Shown here: positions 33,826 through 43,122 of the stretch, one piece after another
Numbering within the stretch: the first letter of the stretch is position 1
How the letters are laid out: each line of letters starts with the position of its first letter
From: Halovenus amylolytica
GTDB taxonomy: Archaea > Halobacteriota > Halobacteria > Halobacteriales > Haloarculaceae
Assembly (NCBI GenBank): GCA_004015825.1
Contig: SAYS01000006.1
Span: 62,001 to 126,000 of the forward strand
Direction of reading: 5' to 3'
Length of the DNA: 64,000 nucleotides
Translations under genes and position numbers: made by a program
The notes under the pieces: generated by a model
What the model was told of the DNA's origin: nothing
The model's database searches: none
What the model saw: the letters and a program-made list of their open reading frames with translations, nothing else

Positions 33826-35294
33826 CACTGTCCTGTGGTACCCTCCCACTCTGGTGTTCCTGTCAGGATTCCCCGCAGCTCTGACAGCGGTTCGCCGACC
33901 TGGATGCCGTCGTCCGTGATCTCCAGTTCGCGGAGTCGGGGTTCGTACGAACTCGTCCGCTTTTTCAGGACGCCGACAACTTTCCGGAGTTTCCCCCTGT
34001 GTTCTACGTGCCGGAGAATGACGATCGTATCGGCGAGGTGGCTTATCTTCTGTTCGGTCGCCTGGAACTCCCCGGTGATCTGGTGGACCTCGTTCGTGAC
34101 GATTCCTGTCACGCCCATATTCCGCAGATACCGTCCGAGCTTGACGAGTGGTCCCATCGGATCCGTGCCGAGACCGATCAGTGACTGCTCGAACCCGGTC
34201 GTGCCGTCGATCATGACGATCTCGGCCCCCTCGGTTTCGACTTCGTCCTGGACCTGGCTGGTAAACTCGTCGACAGTGAGTTCGTCCGGCCCGATCTCTT
34301 CGATCCGGAGGGTGCCCGTCTCGACCATCTCGTCGAACGGGATTCCGATCGATTCGGCACGGGTGCGCAGGGTCTGTGTGTCCTCCTCGAAACTGTACAT
34401 GACGGAGCGAGTACCGTTGCGGGCCGCCTCACTCATAAATTGGATACCGGTGGTCGTCTTCCCGACACCTGTCGGGCCGCTGAAGAAGGTGATCGTTCCC
34501 GTGGTGAGACCACCGGAGAGCAACCGATCGAGTTCCGCGACGCCCGAGGAGAGGGTGGTCTGTTCCCGGTCCCGGCCGTGACGGCCCGGATCGAGCTGTG
34601 GCCAGACACGCATCCCGCTGTCGCTGATCGTGACCGTGTGCCGGCCGCTCCGTGTCGACGATCCCCGGAACTTCGGGATCGCTACCGTCCGCCGTCCGTC
34701 TCCGTCTTCGACGGTGACCACGGCGTCGGCGAGAAACTGTAGATCGTCGTCGGGCATCGACGCCGCAGCCTGGGAGGTCAACACCACGGTCGCTTCCTCG
34801 TTTTTGAGGAAATCTAACAGCCCGAGAATCTGTGTCCGGAACTGGTGTTCGTCAGCCGTCAGATATCTGAACTCGGTCGCGGGGTCGATGACGACCCGGT
34901 CCGGACTGACTGTCTCGATCTCTTCGCGGATGTTTTCGACGAGCGACGGCCCCTCGACCTCTGCCGAACTGAACAGATCGTACGTCTCGTCGCTTTGAAA
35001 CTCCTCGCCGGTCGCAGACAGTGGGAGGAACTTTACCGGATCGATGGCGAGTCCGAACTGTTCTGCGGTCTCGCGGACGTACTCGACTGGTTCGCCGAGA
35101 TTGACGTACAGTCCGGTCTCGTCGGCCTGGACACCGGCAGCGAGAAAGTGGAGTCCGAAGATCGTCTTTCCGGCCCCGGGTGCCCCCCTGAGAAGCGTCG
35201 CAGAGCGGCGTCGCAATCCACCTCCGAGCAGTTCGTCCATCCCTGGAATACCGGTCTCCAGTCGCTCCGTCGCGGTGGAATCTGATCCAGTCAT
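33825..35294 (-). CDS. KaiC-like protein with two RecA-type ATPase domains
   Basis: 489 residues with two KaiC/RadA-like modules. The first has TGIPGMDELLGGGL and Walker A GAPGAGKT (37-44); the second has ELDRLLSGGL and Walker A GPTGVGKT (about residue 270). Between and after are VVIDPATEF and IVMIDGTTGFEQSL as Walker B strands. Cyanobacterial KaiC is the clock ATPase and signals through the kinase SasA; archaeal double-domain homologues are common and some respond to light. It is the first gene of an overlapping pair with the LOV-type kinase, so the two probably act in one signalling unit. No KaiA or KaiB is nearby. Confidence 0.9.
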   Translation of the reverse strand: MTGSDSTATERLETGIPGMDELLGGGLRRRSATLLRGAPGAGKTIFGLHFLAAGVQADETGLYVNLGEPVEYVRETAEQFGLAIDPVKFLPLSATGEEFQSDETYDLFSSAEVEGPSLVENIREEIETVSPDRVVIDPATEFRYLTADEHQFRTQILGLLDFLKNEEATVVLTSQAAASMPDDDLQFLADAVVTVEDGDGRRTVAIPKFRGSSTRSGRHTVTISDSGMRVWPQLDPGRHGRDREQTTLSSGVAELDRLLSGGLTTGTITFFSGPTGVGKTTTGIQFMSEAARNGTRSVMYSFEEDTQTLRTRAESIGIPFDEMVETGTLRIEEIGPDELTVDEFTSQVQDEVETEGAEIVMIDGTTGFEQSLIGLGTDPMGPLVKLGRYLRNMGVTGIVTNEVHQITGEFQATEQKISHLADTIVILRHVEHRGKLRKVVGVLKKRTSSYEPRLRELEITDDGIQVGEPLSELRGILTGTPEWEGTTGQ

Positions 35295-35388
35295 ACAGGT
35301 TTGTTCTACAGACGGCTAGGATGTTCATAACTGTTTTTGCTCTTTCGCTGGCCGGTAAGCTATCATCGTGGAGTGTGAACGGCTAGTA

Positions 35389-36411
35389 ATGAGTACCGCC
35401 CAGACACTCCGAGAACTGCTCGCATCGGGCAGCGAGATCAACATCATCTGTCACAACAATCCGGATCCGGACTGCCTCGCGAGTGCGCTCGCGCTCGGCC
35501 GGATCGCGGCCGCGGCCGGCATCGACGAGCGACGCATCCTCTACAGTGGCGACATCTCACACCAGCAAAACCGCGCGTTCGTCAATCTGCTGGATATCAA
35601 ACTCCGCCCGTTCGAGCCCGCTGCGATCGAGGATCGTCCCGAGGATTCGCTTCTGGCGTTCGTCGATCACGCCGTCCCGGGTGCGAACAACCGGGTTCCG
35701 GAGGAAACATCGGTCGATATCGTGATCGACCACCACCCCAACGAGGAAATCGAGGCCCGCTTTGTCGACCACCGCGAACACGTCGGTGCGACGGCGACGA
35801 TCCTGACCGAGTACGTTCGGGAACTGGAACTCGACGCCGACACCGCGCTCGCGACTGCACTGCTGTTTGCGCTCCACCGGGAGACGCTCGACTTTCTCCG
35901 CGGCGCGACCGCAGCCGAACACGAGGCGGCGGCCTATCTCCACGAGTATGCGGATCACGACCTGCTCCGGCAGCTGTCGACGCCCTCGGTGACGGGCGCG
36001 ACGATCGACGCGATCTCGACGGCGATCGACAACCGACTGATCAGGGATGCGGTGCTCATCTCACACGTCGGCCGGACCTCGGAGCGTGACTCGCTCCCGC
36101 AGGCAGCCGACTATCTCGCGACGCTCGAAGGTGTCGAGACGGCGATCGTGTTCGGTCTCGTCAAGGATGCGATCCACATAAGTGCCCGGTCGACAGACGC
36201 ACGCACCCACATCGGCGACGCACTGGCCGAGGCGTTCGAAGACGTCGGCAGCGCTGGCGGCCACCAGGAGATGGCCGGTGGCGAGATTCAACTCGGCATC
36301 TTCGCGGACTACACGACTGACGACGACCAGCTATTCGAGATTGTCGAATCAGTCATCACGTCTCGACTCATCGCCGGTCTCAACCTCACCGACGGCTCGG
36401 ACGATAGCTAA
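35389..36411 (+). CDS. DHH-family phosphoesterase
   Basis: 340 residues. The DHH domain shows the metal motifs CHNNPDPDCLASALALG, VDHAVPG and the signature DHHPNEE; the C-terminal DHHA1 domain ends with GSAGGHQEMAGGEIQLG. This domain pair occurs in nanoRNases, cyclic-dinucleotide phosphodiesterases and RecJ-like nucleases; the exact substrate is unresolved. ATG 35389 is chosen because it gives a family-typical short N-terminus, although the frame is open from GTG 35368. It is divergent from the KaiC-like gene and overlaps the end of a small membrane-protein gene by 4 bp. Confidence 0.9.
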   Translation: MSTAQTLRELLASGSEINIICHNNPDPDCLASALALGRIAAAAGIDERRILYSGDISHQQNRAFVNLLDIKLRPFEPAAIEDRPEDSLLAFVDHAVPGANNRVPEETSVDIVIDHHPNEEIEARFVDHREHVGATATILTEYVRELELDADTALATALLFALHRETLDFLRGATAAEHEAAAYLHEYADHDLLRQLSTPSVTGATIDAISTAIDNRLIRDAVLISHVGRTSERDSLPQAADYLATLEGVETAIVFGLVKDAIHISARSTDARTHIGDALAEAFEDVGSAGGHQEMAGGEIQLGIFADYTTDDDQLFEIVESVITSRLIAGLNLTDGSDDS

Positions 36412-36716
36412 CTGTTCGGACGGATCCCGCCGTAGTACAGCAGGTGTGCGCCGGTGGCGATCATTCCGAACCCGACGAGTCGGACCCGTCGTTTCGTCCG
36501 CTCGCCCGGTTCGAATCGAACACCGAGAATCCGGTCGTAGCCCACGCCTGCTAGCCACAGCAACAGCCCCGGCACGAGCAGGTGGGCAAGGCCGGCAAAG
36601 AGTAGCACCGCCCCGAACGGGCGCGGGGCCGCCGCTGTGACTGTTACTGTCTCATCGAGTATCGAACTGTCGCCGTCGGCTGTCGATGCTGCCATACGTG
36701 CCAGTTCGGTCTTCAT
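36408..36716 (-). CDS. Small two-helix membrane protein
   Basis: 102 residues. Two hydrophobic helices (about 33-58 and 80-97) flank a basic segment (EPGERTKRRVRL). I recognise no family. Its 3' end overlaps the DHH gene by four bases. An ATG at 36695 (MAASTADG) could be the real start. The coding pattern is haloarchaeal, so it is probably real. Confidence 0.6.
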   Translation of the reverse strand: MKTELARMAASTADGDSSILDETVTVTAAAPRPFGAVLLFAGLAHLLVPGLLLWLAGVGYDRILGVRFEPGERTKRRVRLVGFGMIATGAHLLYYGGIRPNS

Positions 36717-36827
36717 GCACTACGGCGTATCGTTCGCGGCGGGACGCCACACAAATAGTTGCTGGTGAGATGAGGGTTCGATGCACAGTGGGGGTGGATT
36801 AAGGCTGCCCCGCTCTAGCCATCTGGT

Positions 36828-38252
36828 ATGAGCGAGCCATTCGTTGTCGCCGGTGGTGACGCTGCCGGACTGAGCGCTGCGAGCAAATGTAAACGTGAGG
36901 ACCCTGATCGAGAGGTGATCGTCTACGAAAAGGGTGACTGGATCTCCTACGCCCACTGCGGGATGCCCTACTACGTCAAGGGTGAGGTCGACTCGATCGG
37001 TGACCTGCTCTCGCTGTCGCCCGCCGAGGTCCGCGACCGCGGGATCGACCTGCACCGCAACCACGAGGTGCTCTCCGTCGATCCGGACAGCCAGACTGTC
37101 CGGGTCACCACTGGGGAGGACACGTTCGAGCAGTCCTATGGCGATCTCCTCGTGGCGACGGGTGCGCGAGCGCTGACGGCACCGATCGAGGGGACGGAAC
37201 TCGACGACGTGTTCACGATGCACCACATGCACTCCGCGGCAGCACTTCGAGCGTTTCTCACACCACCAGAGGAGGCCGACGACTCGATTTTCGACGCTGG
37301 CTACGTGGATCTCGACGAGGTGTCACCGTACTTCGAGCGCGAACCACCCGAAACGGTCGCGATCGTCGGCGGCGGCTACGTCGGCGTCGAGATGGCCGAG
37401 GCCTTCCGCGGCTGGGACCTCGAAACACACCTCTATCAGCGCTCCGGGCAGCCCGCCCCTCCCTTCGGAGCTGCTGTCGGCGAGGCGATCACCGATACCC
37501 TCCGTGAAGCCGGTGTCGAACTGCATCTCGACACGGTCGTCGAATCCCTCGAAGGGACAGAGGGCGTCGAGCAGGTCCTCGCAGAAGATGGAACCCTCGA
37601 CGTCGACTGCGTGCTCGTCGGTATCGGCATCCGGCCGAACACCGAGCTGGTCGCAGACACTGGCGTCGAGTTCGGGGAGTCGGGTGCAATCGCGATCGAC
37701 GACTACGGACGGACAGCAGTCGACAACGTCTACGCGGCGGGTGACTGTGCGGAGAAAGTCCACACCGTCACTGGCGACCCGGACTGGGTCCCACTCGGGC
37801 TGACTGCGAACCGCGCCGGCCGTGCGATCGGACAGACTGTCGGCGGCGAGCCCGAACCGATCGGCGAGATCGCCGGGACGGCCGTCATCAAGGCCTTCGA
37901 ACTGGAGTGTGGCCGGACAGGAATCATCGATCACGACCGGGCCCGAAAGGCAGGGTTCGATCCCGTCTCGGAGACGATAACCGCCGGCTCGCGGTCGGGG
38001 TACTATCCGGGTAACGAGGCGACGACAGTGACGCTGACGGCCGACAGGAAGAGTGGACGACTGCTCGGCGGAACGATCAACGGCGAGGATCGGGCGGCCG
38101 TGCGGATCAACAGCCTCGCAGGAGCACTGCACGAGGGGACGACTGTAGGGGAGTTCGAACGGTACGATCTGGCCTACGCGCCACCCTTTAGCCCGGTCTG
38201 GGACCCGCTGCTCGTCGCCGCGAAAGTGCTCAACGGAACAGTTGAGCAGTAG
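36828..38252 (+). CDS. FAD-dependent CoA-disulfide reductase / NADH oxidase-like flavoprotein
   Basis: 474 residues of the pyridine nucleotide-disulfide reductase superfamily. The FAD-binding start is VVAGGDAAGLSAASKC, redox Cys44 is in SYAHCGMPYYV, the second dinucleotide motif is VAIVGGGYVGVEMAEAF and the FAD-contact motif is VYAAGDCAEKV. The single active-site cysteine places it with CoA-disulfide reductases and NADH oxidases. Haloarchaea use gamma-glutamylcysteine as main thiol, so the natural disulfide is open. The gene stands alone. Confidence 0.88.
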   Translation: MSEPFVVAGGDAAGLSAASKCKREDPDREVIVYEKGDWISYAHCGMPYYVKGEVDSIGDLLSLSPAEVRDRGIDLHRNHEVLSVDPDSQTVRVTTGEDTFEQSYGDLLVATGARALTAPIEGTELDDVFTMHHMHSAAALRAFLTPPEEADDSIFDAGYVDLDEVSPYFEREPPETVAIVGGGYVGVEMAEAFRGWDLETHLYQRSGQPAPPFGAAVGEAITDTLREAGVELHLDTVVESLEGTEGVEQVLAEDGTLDVDCVLVGIGIRPNTELVADTGVEFGESGAIAIDDYGRTAVDNVYAAGDCAEKVHTVTGDPDWVPLGLTANRAGRAIGQTVGGEPEPIGEIAGTAVIKAFELECGRTGIIDHDRARKAGFDPVSETITAGSRSGYYPGNEATTVTLTADRKSGRLLGGTINGEDRAAVRINSLAGALHEGTTVGEFERYDLAYAPPFSPVWDPLLVAAKVLNGTVEQ

Positions 38253-38268
38253 TCTCTCTGGTCGTCGG

Positions 38269-38703
38269 TCACTCCGAGGTGTTCGACTGACGGCTCTTCT
38301 TGGACTCGTACATTGCGAGCATGATGTCGTTCGTCTTCCGACGGATCTCGACGGGGTTGTTCGTATCGAAAGAGACGATGTAGCCGTCCGGATCGACGTT
38401 CGTCTCGTAGCCTTCGAACACCGCTTCGGGAAGATCGACGAAGACGGACGGATTGCTCCCTCCGGCACCGTCGACGCCGTAGAATTTGAATTTAACCTCA
38501 CAGTGGCCACAGATGACGACACCGCGACAGCGGTAGAGGATCGCCTTCACTTTTATATCACGTCTCCCACCCAGCCGGATTGCGTCCAGTTGTTCGATCG
38601 ACGAGCGGACAGCACCTCGTCGCGCGTGAATCAGTGACTCGAAGCTGATGATGACGACGACGATGATGCCGACCAGTGAGGCGATGTCGATCAACGAGGC
38701 CAT
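38269..38703 (-). CDS. Membrane-anchored hypothetical protein
   Basis: 144 residues: an N-terminal membrane helix (about 5-24, SLVGIIVVVIISFESLI) and a soluble domain with two cysteines in CRGVVICGHC and several beta strands. I do not recognise the family. It lies 14 bp after the stop of the copper-lipoprotein gene on the same strand, so they may be co-transcribed. Confidence 0.6.
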   Translation of the reverse strand: MASLIDIASLVGIIVVVIISFESLIHARRGAVRSSIEQLDAIRLGGRRDIKVKAILYRCRGVVICGHCEVKFKFYGVDGAGGSNPSVFVDLPEAVFEGYETNVDPDGYIVSFDTNNPVEIRRKTNDIMLAMYESKKSRQSNTSE

Positions 38704-38717
38704 GGATAGTTCCGGGC

Positions 38718-40898
38718 CTACTGTGGTGGCTCGTCGCTCTCACCGGGGACACCGCGGCCCTGGTAGAAATCCCCACCCCACTGGCTGATCCAGATCTCCT
38801 GGTTGGCGAGATACAGTGACTGCTCGGTGTCGAACCGGTCGTCGGTCACCGTCCACTCGTCAGCCTCGCTGTCGTACTGGATCTCGGCGTTGTACACCGC
38901 GGCCTGCCCGAACTCGCCGCCGGCCATCGGCGGGAGTGGGAGGGTGTGTTCTGCGTTTTCGTCGCGTGACTGCGGTCGCTCCGCCCGCTGGAGGTGACCG
39001 CGGTTGATCGTCTGGTCGAAGTACTCCGCGTAGATCTCCTGAACGTCCATACCGAGGACGGCATCGGCGGCGTTGAGTCCGCCGGTGATATCGCCGGCAT
39101 CGCGAGCGGAGATCGTGTAGGTGGTCGCGTCCACACTGCTCGCGAAGGTCCCTGACTCCGCGTCCCAGAGTTCGTCGACCAGGTAGCCGAGGACATCCTC
39201 CGCCATGTCGGTGTGGTCGACACCATCGAGTTGCGAGGCCCACACGAGCCCCTGTCCGACGATTCCCTGTGTTGCGGCCTGATTCTCTGCGCCGTTTTCG
39301 ACTCTGCCGTCGTCCGCGAGGTTGACCTCGATGACTTCTGCGAGTCCGTTCGCGTACTCCGCGGCAGCCGAGCGGCGGTCGTCGTTGCCGGCCTGTGGGC
39401 CGTAGTAGCCGACGGCACCGAGCATCTCGCCGACCGACCGCGTCGACTCCTGGTTGGCGACGTCTTCGGGTGCGAACAGCTCCATCGTCGTCTGTGCGAC
39501 ACCGTCGGTGATCTCCTGAATCCCGACAGGTGGGTCGAAGACGCCCTCGCTGTCGTTGTCTTTCGGGATCAGTGGCTGTGGGTTGACGTAGCCGAACCAG
39601 CCGTTCTGGGCGAGACTCGTGATATCCGCGAGGAACCACAGCATCGCGGAGTGGTGGTGTGGTCGCCGGCTGTCGTCCTCGATGACACCCTCCGACGGTC
39701 GGTACTGTGAGAGCAGTTCGAACGTGTTCTCGCTGGTGAGTGCACCGTTGTCCCGGGAGCCACCGTCCAGCAGCGCGGCTCTGATTCCGACCTGTGCGAG
39801 TGTCGTCAGAAGCTGGGCGCGGAACTTCGGTGCCATCCCTTCCGGCAGCACGTCGAAGTGTGCCTGGAAGTTTTTCGCCCAGGTGATGCCCTTGAGGTGG
39901 CTCCAGGCCAGCGAGGACGGCGAGACGACCCCGGAGGACTGTTCCATATCCCACGCGAGTGTCGATGCGTCGGGTCGACCCGTATCGTCCTCCAGCACTG
40001 GCTGCTGTGTGAAGGATGGGTCGCCCTCGGTGAAGGGGGCGAAGGTCAGGTTGGGGTTGTTGATCGGCGGCATCTCGACGTCGGCGTTTTCGACCATCGC
40101 AGGCAGACGCTGATCACGCAGGGTGGCCATCTGATCGTTGCCCGGAATCGGAAACGGGACGCCGTTGCCCGCCATCGCGATGTTGGTACTCATGTTGTAC
40201 AGCGAGTACCAGTACGAATCCCAGGTGGCCTCCGTCCAGTCGTAACTGGCGGTCGTCTCTTCGGTTTCGATCCCCGCGAGAGCGAGCAACTGGTTCAGTC
40301 CGTCTGCCGCCGAACTGCTCTCGACGTCCTCCGGTGGTTCGGTGCCCGGTCCCGGCGTCGCCTCGGAGACGACGACGAGTCCGACCATGCCGAGCCCCTC
40401 GTGTGGCGTGCAGTAGTAGTTGTAGACGCCCGGCTCTTCGAATGTGTATTCGAACGTGTCGCCCTCTGATATCACTCCGGAGTTGAACGATGCGACACCT
40501 GTCGGGACCCGGTTCGGCCTGTCGTTGTTCGGGTGGTACGCCGTCACGGAGTGGCTCCCGCTTGCGTTCTCCCAGGTGATCGTCCCCCCTTCTTCGAGCC
40601 AGACGACTGCAGGTGAGAAGACGTTCTGGCCCGCTCCCTGGTCCGAGTCGAGTGCCAGCACCTCGACCGTGGCCTCCGACTGGAGGTCGTCGGCCCCACC
40701 CAGTACGTCCGCCCCCGGGGGGTGGTCGCCCCCGTTGTCCATCCCGTCGTCGTCCGTCTCGTTACTGTCACCTATTCCATCGTCCCCCGCATCGCCCTCT
40801 CCGTTGTCGGAGCTGCCACAGCCAGCGAGCGAGACGACCGACCCCGCAGCGAGTGCTTTCAGTACATTCCGTCTATCTGCAAATGGGAACTCGTCCAT
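38718..40898 (-). CDS. Tat-exported copper lipoprotein: halocyanin-like domain plus large unknown domain
   Basis: 726 residues from ATG 40898. The N-terminus has twin arginines and a lipobox (RRNVLKALAAGSVVSLAGC), so it should be exported folded and lipid-anchored outside the cell. An Asp/Gly-rich linker follows, then a cupredoxin domain (about residues 70-185) with type 1 copper ligands visible as SHSVTAYH, YYCTPHEGLGM (His, Cys, His, Met). The remaining 520 residues (DRGLPAM and NNPNLTFAPF regions, then QEIYAEYFDQTI) form a domain I cannot name. The gene is followed by a membrane-anchored hypothetical. Role in electron transfer is likely for the first domain only. Confidence 0.82.
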   Translation of the reverse strand: MDEFPFADRRNVLKALAAGSVVSLAGCGSSDNGEGDAGDDGIGDSNETDDDGMDNGGDHPPGADVLGGADDLQSEATVEVLALDSDQGAGQNVFSPAVVWLEEGGTITWENASGSHSVTAYHPNNDRPNRVPTGVASFNSGVISEGDTFEYTFEEPGVYNYYCTPHEGLGMVGLVVVSEATPGPGTEPPEDVESSSAADGLNQLLALAGIETEETTASYDWTEATWDSYWYSLYNMSTNIAMAGNGVPFPIPGNDQMATLRDQRLPAMVENADVEMPPINNPNLTFAPFTEGDPSFTQQPVLEDDTGRPDASTLAWDMEQSSGVVSPSSLAWSHLKGITWAKNFQAHFDVLPEGMAPKFRAQLLTTLAQVGIRAALLDGGSRDNGALTSENTFELLSQYRPSEGVIEDDSRRPHHHSAMLWFLADITSLAQNGWFGYVNPQPLIPKDNDSEGVFDPPVGIQEITDGVAQTTMELFAPEDVANQESTRSVGEMLGAVGYYGPQAGNDDRRSAAAEYANGLAEVIEVNLADDGRVENGAENQAATQGIVGQGLVWASQLDGVDHTDMAEDVLGYLVDELWDAESGTFASSVDATTYTISARDAGDITGGLNAADAVLGMDVQEIYAEYFDQTINRGHLQRAERPQSRDENAEHTLPLPPMAGGEFGQAAVYNAEIQYDSEADEWTVTDDRFDTEQSLYLANQEIWISQWGGDFYQGRGVPGESDEPPQ

Positions 40899-41007
40899 TG
40901 GTGTTCGTTCGGGGCTACCATTCACCACCGGTTAAGAGCAGTCGAGTCGTGCGTAACCCACGCAGATGTGGAAAAGTTATATATATGACAGCTATGGTTG
41001 GCCCAGC

Positions 41008-41967
41008 CTACTCGTCGAGGAACTCCGCCGCCCGGGTCCGGCCGAGCGTCATCAACTCGTCGATAAACTTCCGGTCACGGTCGAGTTTCGTCGAGCAGTG
41101 GTACCGTTTCTTCATCTGGATGCGGTCGATCGAGGTTTTCGAGAACTCGTCGGCCGGGAGTGTTCCGTCTTCGACCCACTCGTTTACTCGCTCGATGAAG
41201 CCAAGCTCCTGGTTCAGCGAGATGTTCCCCGAGAGTTCGTTCCGTCGGTCGGCGATCTCGTCGAGGTGGGTCGGATTGCCGTCCAGTTCCTGTGGATTGA
41301 TCTGGACGATCCAGAGTTCGTCGGGTTTCCGGTCGGCCGGCTGGTGCATCAGATCGCTCACCGGCGGGTTCTGTGAGAATAGCCCGTCCCAGTGGAGGTG
41401 GCCGTGGATCTCGACTGCCTCGAAGAGATTCGGCACGGCTGCCGACGCGAGCACCGCGTCGACGGTGACCGCCTCGTTGGTGAACGTCTCGAAGACACCG
41501 GCGTTGATGTTGACAGTGCCGACGACCAGCTCCGGTGTGGTGGCCCGGCAGTACTCCGGGACCTGCTCGAAGTCGATATGCGTTTCCAGAATATCTCGGA
41601 TGCGTTTCTTGCCGAGTTCGGGTCCCGGGATCTGGTACGGGCTAAACTGTGGGAACGGCATCCCGTTGCTCTGCATCTTGTCGAGTATCTGGAGCCACCG
41701 GTTCGTCGTTCGCTCCGAGTAGCTGTCCGCCGCGAGGTCGTCCCAGATGTCGGTGACCATCTCCGCGGCCACCTCCTCGCCCTCTGTAACAAGTCCGTAC
41801 CAGGCCGCGAGTGCGTTGAAGGCACCGCCCGAGGTCCCACTCAGGCCGACGAGTTCGTGATCCTCGGGCCAGTTCTCGAACAGTTCGGCGAGTACCCCCG
41901 CGGTAAAAGCCGTGTGGCTGCCGCCGCCCTGGCAGGCGATGGCGACGTTCGTCTGCTCCGAACTCAT
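41008..41967 (-). CDS. Patatin-like hydrolase, likely polyhydroxyalkanoate depolymerase
   Basis: 319 residues of the patatin phospholipase fold: oxyanion loop CQGGGSHTAFTAG, nucleophile Ser46 in GTSGG, and the dyad aspartate in WDGLFSQNPP. In Haloferax mediterranei a patatin-like protein next to the hydroxybutyrate dehydrogenase gene (PhaZh1) degrades stored polyhydroxyalkanoate. The same pairing is seen here, with a 4-bp overlap to the dehydrogenase, so I favour that role over a phospholipase; it rests on gene order. Confidence 0.82.
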   Translation of the reverse strand: MSSEQTNVAIACQGGGSHTAFTAGVLAELFENWPEDHELVGLSGTSGGAFNALAAWYGLVTEGEEVAAEMVTDIWDDLAADSYSERTTNRWLQILDKMQSNGMPFPQFSPYQIPGPELGKKRIRDILETHIDFEQVPEYCRATTPELVVGTVNINAGVFETFTNEAVTVDAVLASAAVPNLFEAVEIHGHLHWDGLFSQNPPVSDLMHQPADRKPDELWIVQINPQELDGNPTHLDEIADRRNELSGNISLNQELGFIERVNEWVEDGTLPADEFSKTSIDRIQMKKRYHCSTKLDRDRKFIDELMTLGRTRAAEFLDE

Positions 41968-42827
41968 TCGTAGGTCTTCGTGTAGCCACCGTCCCAGAGC
42001 ATGTCCGCGCCGTTGAGATGTTTCCCGTGGTGGGAGAGACCGAACGTGAACAGGTTCGCAACTTCAGCGGGGGTCATCATCTCTTTCGTGCGCGCCTGCC
42101 CGAGCATCACGTTCTCGATGACCTCTTCCTGGGAGATACCGCGCTCTTCGGCGGTGTCCGCGATCTGGTTGACCATCAGCGGGGTCAGCACGTACCCGAC
42201 CGAGACCGAAAAGCTCCGCAGTGTTCCAGAGCCCTCGGCCGCGATCGACCGCGTAAGTCCACTCAGCGCGTGTTTGGCCGTGATATAAGCCGCCTTGCTG
42301 TTGGTCGCGTAGTGGCCGTGGACCGAGGACATGTTCGCGATTGCCCCGACGCCGTCGTCTGTTGCCTCGATGTGTGGAATCGCCTTCTTCGCAGTGAGAA
42401 ACGGCGCGCGGACCATGATATCCTGCAACAGATCGTATTTTTCCATCGGGAACTCGGCGATGGAGTCGATGTGTTGCATCCCGGCGATGTTCGCGACGTA
42501 ACGCAGCGAGCCTTCCTCTGCAGCCGCCTCGACGACTGCGCCGACGTCCTCGTCGTCGGTCAGATTCGTCTCGACCGGGTGGAACTCTCCGGCTGCGTCG
42601 AACTCCTCGATTGTCGCTGCGGTGTTTTCCATCCCACTTTCGTCGATGTCGGCCCCGACGACTGTTAGCCCGTTCGTCGCCAGCGCGATCGCTGTCGCCT
42701 CACCGATCCCCGAGGCTGCACCCGTCACTAGCGCGACGTTGTCGGTCGTGAATCGTGGATCGTCGAGCAAGAGGAGGTCGTCTTTCGTCAGTTCCGGTGC
42801 CGTCAGATCGGTTGTCTCGTCAGTCAC
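41964..42827 (-). CDS. bdhA: 3-hydroxybutyrate dehydrogenase-like short-chain dehydrogenase
   Basis: 287 residues of the classical SDR family. The NAD-binding VTGAASGIGEATA is near residue 35, NIAGMQ follows, and the catalytic Ser, Tyr and Lys are in NMSSVHGHY and AYITAKHALSG. Closest in pattern to 3-hydroxybutyrate dehydrogenases, which oxidise the monomer released from polyhydroxybutyrate to acetoacetate. The assignment of substrate leans on the patatin-like gene that overlaps its end. First gene of the pair. Confidence 0.85.
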   Translation of the reverse strand: MTDETTDLTAPELTKDDLLLLDDPRFTTDNVALVTGAASGIGEATAIALATNGLTVVGADIDESGMENTAATIEEFDAAGEFHPVETNLTDDEDVGAVVEAAAEEGSLRYVANIAGMQHIDSIAEFPMEKYDLLQDIMVRAPFLTAKKAIPHIEATDDGVGAIANMSSVHGHYATNSKAAYITAKHALSGLTRSIAAEGSGTLRSFSVSVGYVLTPLMVNQIADTAEERGISQEEVIENVMLGQARTKEMMTPAEVANLFTFGLSHHGKHLNGADMLWDGGYTKTYE

Positions 42828-42863
42828 GTATCATGTTACGTCAGACTCGAATATAACAGTAGC

Positions 42864-43094
42864 TCACACTGCCGTAACCTGTTCTTTTACTGCGGTCTTC
42901 CAGCCGGCCTGGCCTGCAGTCACAGATAGATTTGTCCGCTGGCAGTTCACAGCTATCGCCGTGGCAGCCAGTTGCCCTACGGCGGCCAGATCGGGTTCGT
43001 CCTCGATGGTCTCGCTTTGCCAGGCGTACTGGATCTGTCTGTCGGGATCGACGACGAACACCGTCGACTTGGCCCAGTCGCTGCCAAGTTGGTC
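42864..43094 (-). pseudogene. C-terminal fragment of a peroxiredoxin
   Basis: About 75 residues reading GSDWAKSTVFVVDPDRQIQ then YAWQSETIEDEPDL, which matches the C-terminal strands and helix of AhpC/BCP-type peroxiredoxins. The upstream in-frame codon at 43095-43097 is a stop, and the N-terminal half with the peroxidatic cysteine is absent. The next 29 bp upstream run into a DUF7344-type gene. It is therefore a truncated relic, at the boundary between core genes and the regulatory island. Confidence 0.55.
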
Positions 43095-43122
43095 TCAAAT
43101 GGGTCTGTTGGTCGGGACGAAT

